DNA of 64,000 bases from Parabacteroides sp. 52 (lineage in GTDB: Bacteria; Bacteroidota; Bacteroidia; Bacteroidales; Tannerellaceae): contig NZ_QVMG01000007.1 in the NCBI RefSeq assembly GCF_010500925.1, positions 624 through 64,623 on the forward strand, given 5' to 3'. A program made the position numbers and the translations under genes. Each line of letters starts with the position of its first letter. Within the stretch, counting starts at the first letter, position 1. Of this stretch, positions 60,364 through 64,000 are shown one piece after another. Below the pieces are notes generated by a model. The model was not told where the DNA came from, searched no databases, and saw only the letters and a program-made list of their open reading frames with translations.

Positions 60364-62907
60364 TTATCCACACTTGGATGCACCGCAATTGGTACAAATC
60401 AAACAACCTTCTTGATAAATCAATGTCTCATAACCACAATTCGGACATTTCTGTCCTTTGGCTTCAGCGCCATTGGGCAGGTATTTCTTCAAGGCACGCT
60501 CAACCCCATTCTTCCAGGTATTGATCGATTCACTATCCAACTCCATTCCTTGTACCAATTTGATTACCTGATCTATAGGCATACCGTAGCGCAATACTCC
60601 GGAGATTAGTTTGGCATAGTTCCAGTATTCAGGATCGAACTTTCCATCCAAACCTTCAATGGTCATTTTGTAACCACGTTTGTTTTTAAACTGGAAGTCA
60701 TAATGCTTATTACCATCTTCATCCCGGCTCTTGATGATAGTACCCTTTGTTACATTTTTCGGTAACATAATACCTTCGTCATCATCTGCCAATCCGGTAA
60801 AGATCTCATACGGGCGACCGTTTAATAGTCCGACAAAAGCAATCCACTTCTCCCGGTTGTTCTGGAATTTCACCACATCCGCTTCCAGTTCACGTGGACG
60901 GGTAGAAACAATCACAGGCGGTTCCATGCAATCGCAATCCTCCTCTTTCTTCTTTCCTTTATCGGTAGACACCAATACCCCGGAACGAGAACCATCCCGG
61001 TACACCGTACATCCTTTACAACCGCAACGCCAGGCTTCTACATAGAGAGAATCCACTAGGTCTTCTGTTGCATCCGCAGGTAAATTGATGGTCACACTGA
61101 TGGAATGATCCACCCATTTTTGGATACGTCCTTGCATACGCACCTTTTGCACCCAATCAATATCATTCGATGTGGCTTTATAATAAGGAGATTTCAGAAT
61201 CAGTTCATCCACCTCATCCGATGTATATTTCTTTGTAACGGAATAACCATTTGCCTGCATCCAGGTAACAAACTTATGGTGGAACACTATGTATTCTTCA
61301 TAAGCGTCTCCCGTCTCATCTACAAAATCAACGCGCACCGAAGCATCATTCGGATTCACCTTGCGGCGGCGTTTGTATACGGGAAGGAATACAGGTTCTA
61401 TACCGGAAGTTGTTTGTGTCATCAGACTGGTCGTTCCTGTCGGTGCAATGGTCAGACAGGCGATATTACGACGTCCATATTTCACCATATCTTTGTATAA
61501 AGCGGGATCAGCCTCACGTAAACGATTGATAAACGGATTTTTCTCTTCCCGTTTGGCATCATAAATAGTAAAGGCTCCCCGCTCCCGCGCCATCTCTACG
61601 GAAGAACGGTAGGCAGCAATAGCCAATGTCTTCTGAATATTTTCGGCACATTCGGTAGCCTCTTCCGTTCCATAACGCAAGCCCAAAGCAGCAATCATAT
61701 CTCCTTCAGCCGTTATGCCAACACCTGTACGACGTCCTTCAAGCGTTTTCTTTTGTATCTTTTCCCACAAATGGCGTTCGGTTTGTCTTACCTCCATTGA
61801 TTCGGGATCCGAGTCGATCTTTTCCAGAATCTTTTCAATCTTTTCCGACTCCAGATCAATGATGTCATCCATGATACGTTGGGCCAAACCTACATGTTTC
61901 TTGAATAATTCATAATCAAAAGAAGCCTCTGGGGTAAACGGATTCACCACATAAGAATACAAATTGATTGCCAACAAACGGCAGCTATCATAAGGACAAA
62001 GCGGTATTTCCCCGCAAGGATTCGTCGAAACAGTACGGAATCCCAGGTCGGCATAAGAATCGGGAACAGATTCTTTTATGATGGTATCCCAGAAAAGGAC
62101 ACCGGGTTCTGCCGATTTCCAGGCATTGTGAATAATCTTTTTCCATAAAGCCGGAGCATCTATTTCTTTGACATGCGTAGGGGCATCCGAATCGACCGGA
62201 TATTGTTGTTTGTAAGGTGTTCCATTGACAACGGCATTCATAAACTCATCGTCTATCTTTACCGATACATTGGCTCCGGTAACCTTTCCTTCCGACATCT
62301 TGGCATCGATAAAAGATTCCGAATCCGGATGTTTTATAGAAACACTTAACATCAAAGCTCCCCGACGTCCATCCTGAGCTACTTCGCGGGTCGAATTAGA
62401 ATAACGTTCCATAAAAGGAACCAACCCTGTCGATGTCAATGCCGAGTTCTTTACCGGCGAACCTTTCGGACGGATATGTGACAAATCATGTCCTACCCCC
62501 CCGCGGCGTTTCATCAGTTGCACCTGTTCTTCGTCTACACGGATGATGGCACCATACGAATCGGCTACCCCCTCCAGACCAATCACAAAGCAATTCGAGA
62601 GAGAGGCTATTTGATAATCATTTCCAATACCAGTCATCGGACTTCCCTGAGGAACGATGTAACGGAAATGATCAAAAAGATCCAAAAGTTCTTGTTCGGA
62701 TAACGGATTAGGATACTTCTTTTCTATACGAGCTATTTCTTTTGCTAAACGGCGATGCATATCGGCTGGCGATTTTTCGTAAATATTACCGAATGCATCT
62801 TTAAGGGCGTACTTATTCACCCATACTTTGGCGGCCAACTCATCCCCGGCAAAGTAGTCAATCGAAGCCTTAAACGCTTCATCAAAGGTATACGTCTTAA
62901 GATCCAC
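60364..62907 (-). CDS. nrdJ: Class II (B12-dependent) ribonucleotide reductase
   Basis: 847 aa, starting at GTG 62907. Converts ribonucleotides to deoxyribonucleotides with adenosylcobalamin. Visible: SNCFVIGLEGVADSYGAIIR, the radical-site region VSTNPCGEIPLCPYDSCRLL with catalytic Cys and Glu, and the C-terminal zinc cluster QKCPNCGYETLIYQEGCL, then ICTNCGASKCG. It stands alone, 280 bp downstream of dnaA, with a TTTG-20-TAATCTTG promoter bearing an inverted repeat. Confidence 0.95.
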   Translation of the reverse strand: MDLKTYTFDEAFKASIDYFAGDELAAKVWVNKYALKDAFGNIYEKSPADMHRRLAKEIARIEKKYPNPLSEQELLDLFDHFRYIVPQGSPMTGIGNDYQIASLSNCFVIGLEGVADSYGAIIRVDEEQVQLMKRRGGVGHDLSHIRPKGSPVKNSALTSTGLVPFMERYSNSTREVAQDGRRGALMLSVSIKHPDSESFIDAKMSEGKVTGANVSVKIDDEFMNAVVNGTPYKQQYPVDSDAPTHVKEIDAPALWKKIIHNAWKSAEPGVLFWDTIIKESVPDSYADLGFRTVSTNPCGEIPLCPYDSCRLLAINLYSYVVNPFTPEASFDYELFKKHVGLAQRIMDDIIDLESEKIEKILEKIDSDPESMEVRQTERHLWEKIQKKTLEGRRTGVGITAEGDMIAALGLRYGTEEATECAENIQKTLAIAAYRSSVEMARERGAFTIYDAKREEKNPFINRLREADPALYKDMVKYGRRNIACLTIAPTGTTSLMTQTTSGIEPVFLPVYKRRRKVNPNDASVRVDFVDETGDAYEEYIVFHHKFVTWMQANGYSVTKKYTSDEVDELILKSPYYKATSNDIDWVQKVRMQGRIQKWVDHSISVTINLPADATEDLVDSLYVEAWRCGCKGCTVYRDGSRSGVLVSTDKGKKKEEDCDCMEPPVIVSTRPRELEADVVKFQNNREKWIAFVGLLNGRPYEIFTGLADDDEGIMLPKNVTKGTIIKSRDEDGNKHYDFQFKNKRGYKMTIEGLDGKFDPEYWNYAKLISGVLRYGMPIDQVIKLVQGMELDSESINTWKNGVERALKKYLPNGAEAKGQKCPNCGYETLIYQEGCLICTNCGASKCG

Positions 62908-62952
62908 AATATAAAATTTTATTATTGAAATTATAAATTCTGCTAAAGACTA

Positions 62953-62993
62953 CAAGATTAATGATAGTTTAATAATTCACCAAATTATTAAAC
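62953..62993 (-). promoter_or_regulatory. nrdJ promoter with perfect 11-bp dyad over the -33 box
   Basis: On the minus strand TTTG (complement of 62981-62984) and TAATCTTG (62953-62960) are 20 bp apart, one mismatch to consensus. GTTTAATAATT (62967-62977) and AATTATTAAAC (62983-62993) form a perfect inverted repeat with a 5-bp centre lying on the -33 box. It does not match the NrdR box. The start codon is 46 bp from the -7 box. Confidence 0.5.
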
Positions 62994-63129
62994 AAGAAAA
63001 ACATCATTTGTTGAAAAGTTTTCCAAAACAAATACAACAACAACTGAATATCAACAAATTAAACAAATCACAAAATCAAAATGTTTTCCAAAAAGGAAAA
63101 CCACCCACAAAGCACCTTTTCCCAAAATA

Positions 63130-63165
63130 AAAAGGAAGACCTTCCGTGTGGAAGGTCTTCCTTTT
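63130..63165. terminator. Terminator of dnaA
   Basis: A 16-bp perfect stem (63130-63145, 63150-63165; AAAAGGAAGACCTTCC and its complement) with loop GTGT and a T-run on both strands. It lies 22 bp beyond the dnaA stop. The rest of the gap 62908-63187 is AT-rich without recognised DnaA-box clusters. Confidence 0.93.
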
Positions 63166-63187
63166 ATGAAAAAATATCTTTTTTTCT

Positions 63188-64000
63188 TTAATTCTTCAGC
63201 AATTCTTCAATCTCTTCTATGGAAGAACGGAAAGATTTATTTATCTCTATTTGATCCTTAATCGTCTTACAAGCATGCAATACCGTTGCATGGTCTTTTT
63301 TTCCTACAATCTTTCCTATATGAGAGAAAGAACAGTCTGTATATTTCTTCGACAAATACATGGTAATCTGCCGGGCCTGTACAATCTCCCGCTTACGGGA
63401 ACTTGTCTGAATCACCGCTTGCTCCAGATTATAATATCCACAGACAATCTCTTGAATCTTTTGAACAGAAAGTTGTTTTTTCTCTACCCGGACAGCTTGA
63501 TTAATCACCCGCTTAGCCAAAGGCAAGTCTATCTCTCTGTTATTAATCAAAGCATGCGCCATCAACGAAACCAGGATTCCTTCCAGGTCACGTACATTCT
63601 CTGTCACATTCTCAGCAATATATTCAAATACCTCTTCAGGCATTTGAAGGCCTTCATTGGCTATGAAATAATTCAATATTTTCTTGCGCAACTCCAAATC
63701 AGGACGACACATCTCTGCTGTCAAGCCCCATTTCATGCGGGTAATCAAGCGTTCTTCAATGCCTTGCAGATCCACCGGAGCTTTATCCGAAGTCAACACC
63801 AATTGCTTACCCAGTTGATGCAGATGATTAAAAATATGGAAAAAAGTATTCTGTGTTTTATCCATTCCGATCAACTCCTGGATATCGTCCAACAACAAGA
63901 CATCAATATTCTGATAGAAATTCAAAAAGTCATTTGTCGTATTTTTACGGATAGCATCTGTAAACTGAATACGGAAGAGATGAGAAGAAACATATAAAAC
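63188..64000 (-). CDS. dnaA: Chromosomal replication initiator DnaA, C-terminal part
   Basis: 270 codons are visible; the frame is open to the window edge, so the N-terminus and Walker A lie outside. Reading from the edge: [20 protein letters not shown], then [14 protein letters not shown] (Walker B), [12 protein letters not shown], and [13 protein letters not shown] (sensor and box VII). Domain IV carries the DnaA signature [14 protein letters not shown], which binds DnaA boxes. It opens replication at oriC. It ends in a strong terminator 280 bp before nrdJ. Confidence 0.97.
   Translation of the reverse strand, partial: VLYVSSHLFRIQFTDAIRKNTTNDFLNFYQNIDVLLLDDIQELIGMDKTQNTFFHIFNHLHQLGKQLVLTSDKAPVDLQGIEERLITRMKWGLTAEMCRPDLELRKKILNYFIANEGLQMPEEVFEYIAENVTENVRDLEGILVSLMAHALINNREIDLPLAKRVINQAVRVEKKQLSVQKIQEIVCGYYNLEQAVIQTSSRKREIVQARQITMYLSKKYTDCSFSHIGKIVGKKDHATVLHACKTIKDQIEINKSFRSSIEEIEELLKN

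Noticed and set aside
60360-60380. A TTATCCACA word (DnaA-box-like) at the nrdJ stop
   Set aside because: A single match within coding sequence; no cluster typical of an origin was seen.
62908-63187. oriC between dnaA and nrdJ
   Set aside because: The gap is AT-rich but has no recognisable DnaA-box cluster; only a promoter with dyad and a terminator are supported.

Overview
The window is chromosomal DNA of a gut-type Bacteroidales bacterium. Genus Parabacteroides or a close relative is my best inference. The evidence is the TAnnTTTG -7 promoter boxes, a SusC/SusD pair with FecR and an ECF sigma factor, BtgA/BtgB-type mobilization genes, RteC and DUF3876 proteins, and a DUF5686 outer-membrane protein. 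No rRNA or tRNA gene was recognised.

Layout. 1-202: end of an IS21-family element with the first codons of istA. About 203-9660: an AT-rich accessory island resembling an integrative mobilizable element. It holds a TIR-domain protein, four small helix-turn-helix or RteC-like regulators, DUF3876, a BtgB-like relaxase and a BtgA-like accessory protein, two strongly structured non-coding segments, a PAS-LuxR regulator, a nucleotidyltransferase-fold protein and a HelD-like helicase. 9804-16453: a tripartite RND efflux operon with a divergent AraC regulator. 16647-18566: dnaK. 18766-21628: a two-HTH protein, a tyrosine recombinase, a membrane protein and a gene cut off by a CRISPR array. 21603-30717: a complete type I-B (Cst1/Cst2, Tneap-like) CRISPR-Cas locus of 13 identical repeats, leader, then cas2-cas1-cas4-cas3-cas5-cas7-cas8-cas6 read leftward. 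30828-36119: envelope proteins. 36267-42012: a leftward cluster phoH-purC-ubiE-aroE-thiM-thiE-thiD. 42174-43434: queC and queF. 43438-50559: fecR, susC, susD and an ECF sigma gene. 50740-64000: DUF456, Nudix, peroxiredoxin, M64 peptidase, MarC, [FeFe]-hydrogenase-like protein, folB, bactofilin, malQ, nrdJ and the 3' part of dnaA.

Most notable observations. (1) Four intergenic arrays, each of exactly four 22-bp imperfect palindromes whose outer ends are inverted copies of each other (about 9674-9777, 31841-31928, 42840-42937, 52781-52882); one lies between queC and queF. (2) The oldest and newest CRISPR spacers share the same 35 nt but differ by 2 nt in length, suggesting the same protospacer was acquired twice. 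(3) The leader-distal end of the array lies inside a truncated gene. (4) The same 18-bp dyad overlaps the LuxR-gene promoter and lies between the divergent nucleotidyltransferase and HelD-like genes, suggesting a small regulon on the island. (5) A perfect 11-bp dyad is centred on the -33 box of nrdJ. (6) A short transcription unit with a six-codon ORF and a strong terminator lies between the M64 peptidase and marC. Gene starts were moved inward from the longest possible frame where a -7 box, lipobox or signal peptide argued for it.
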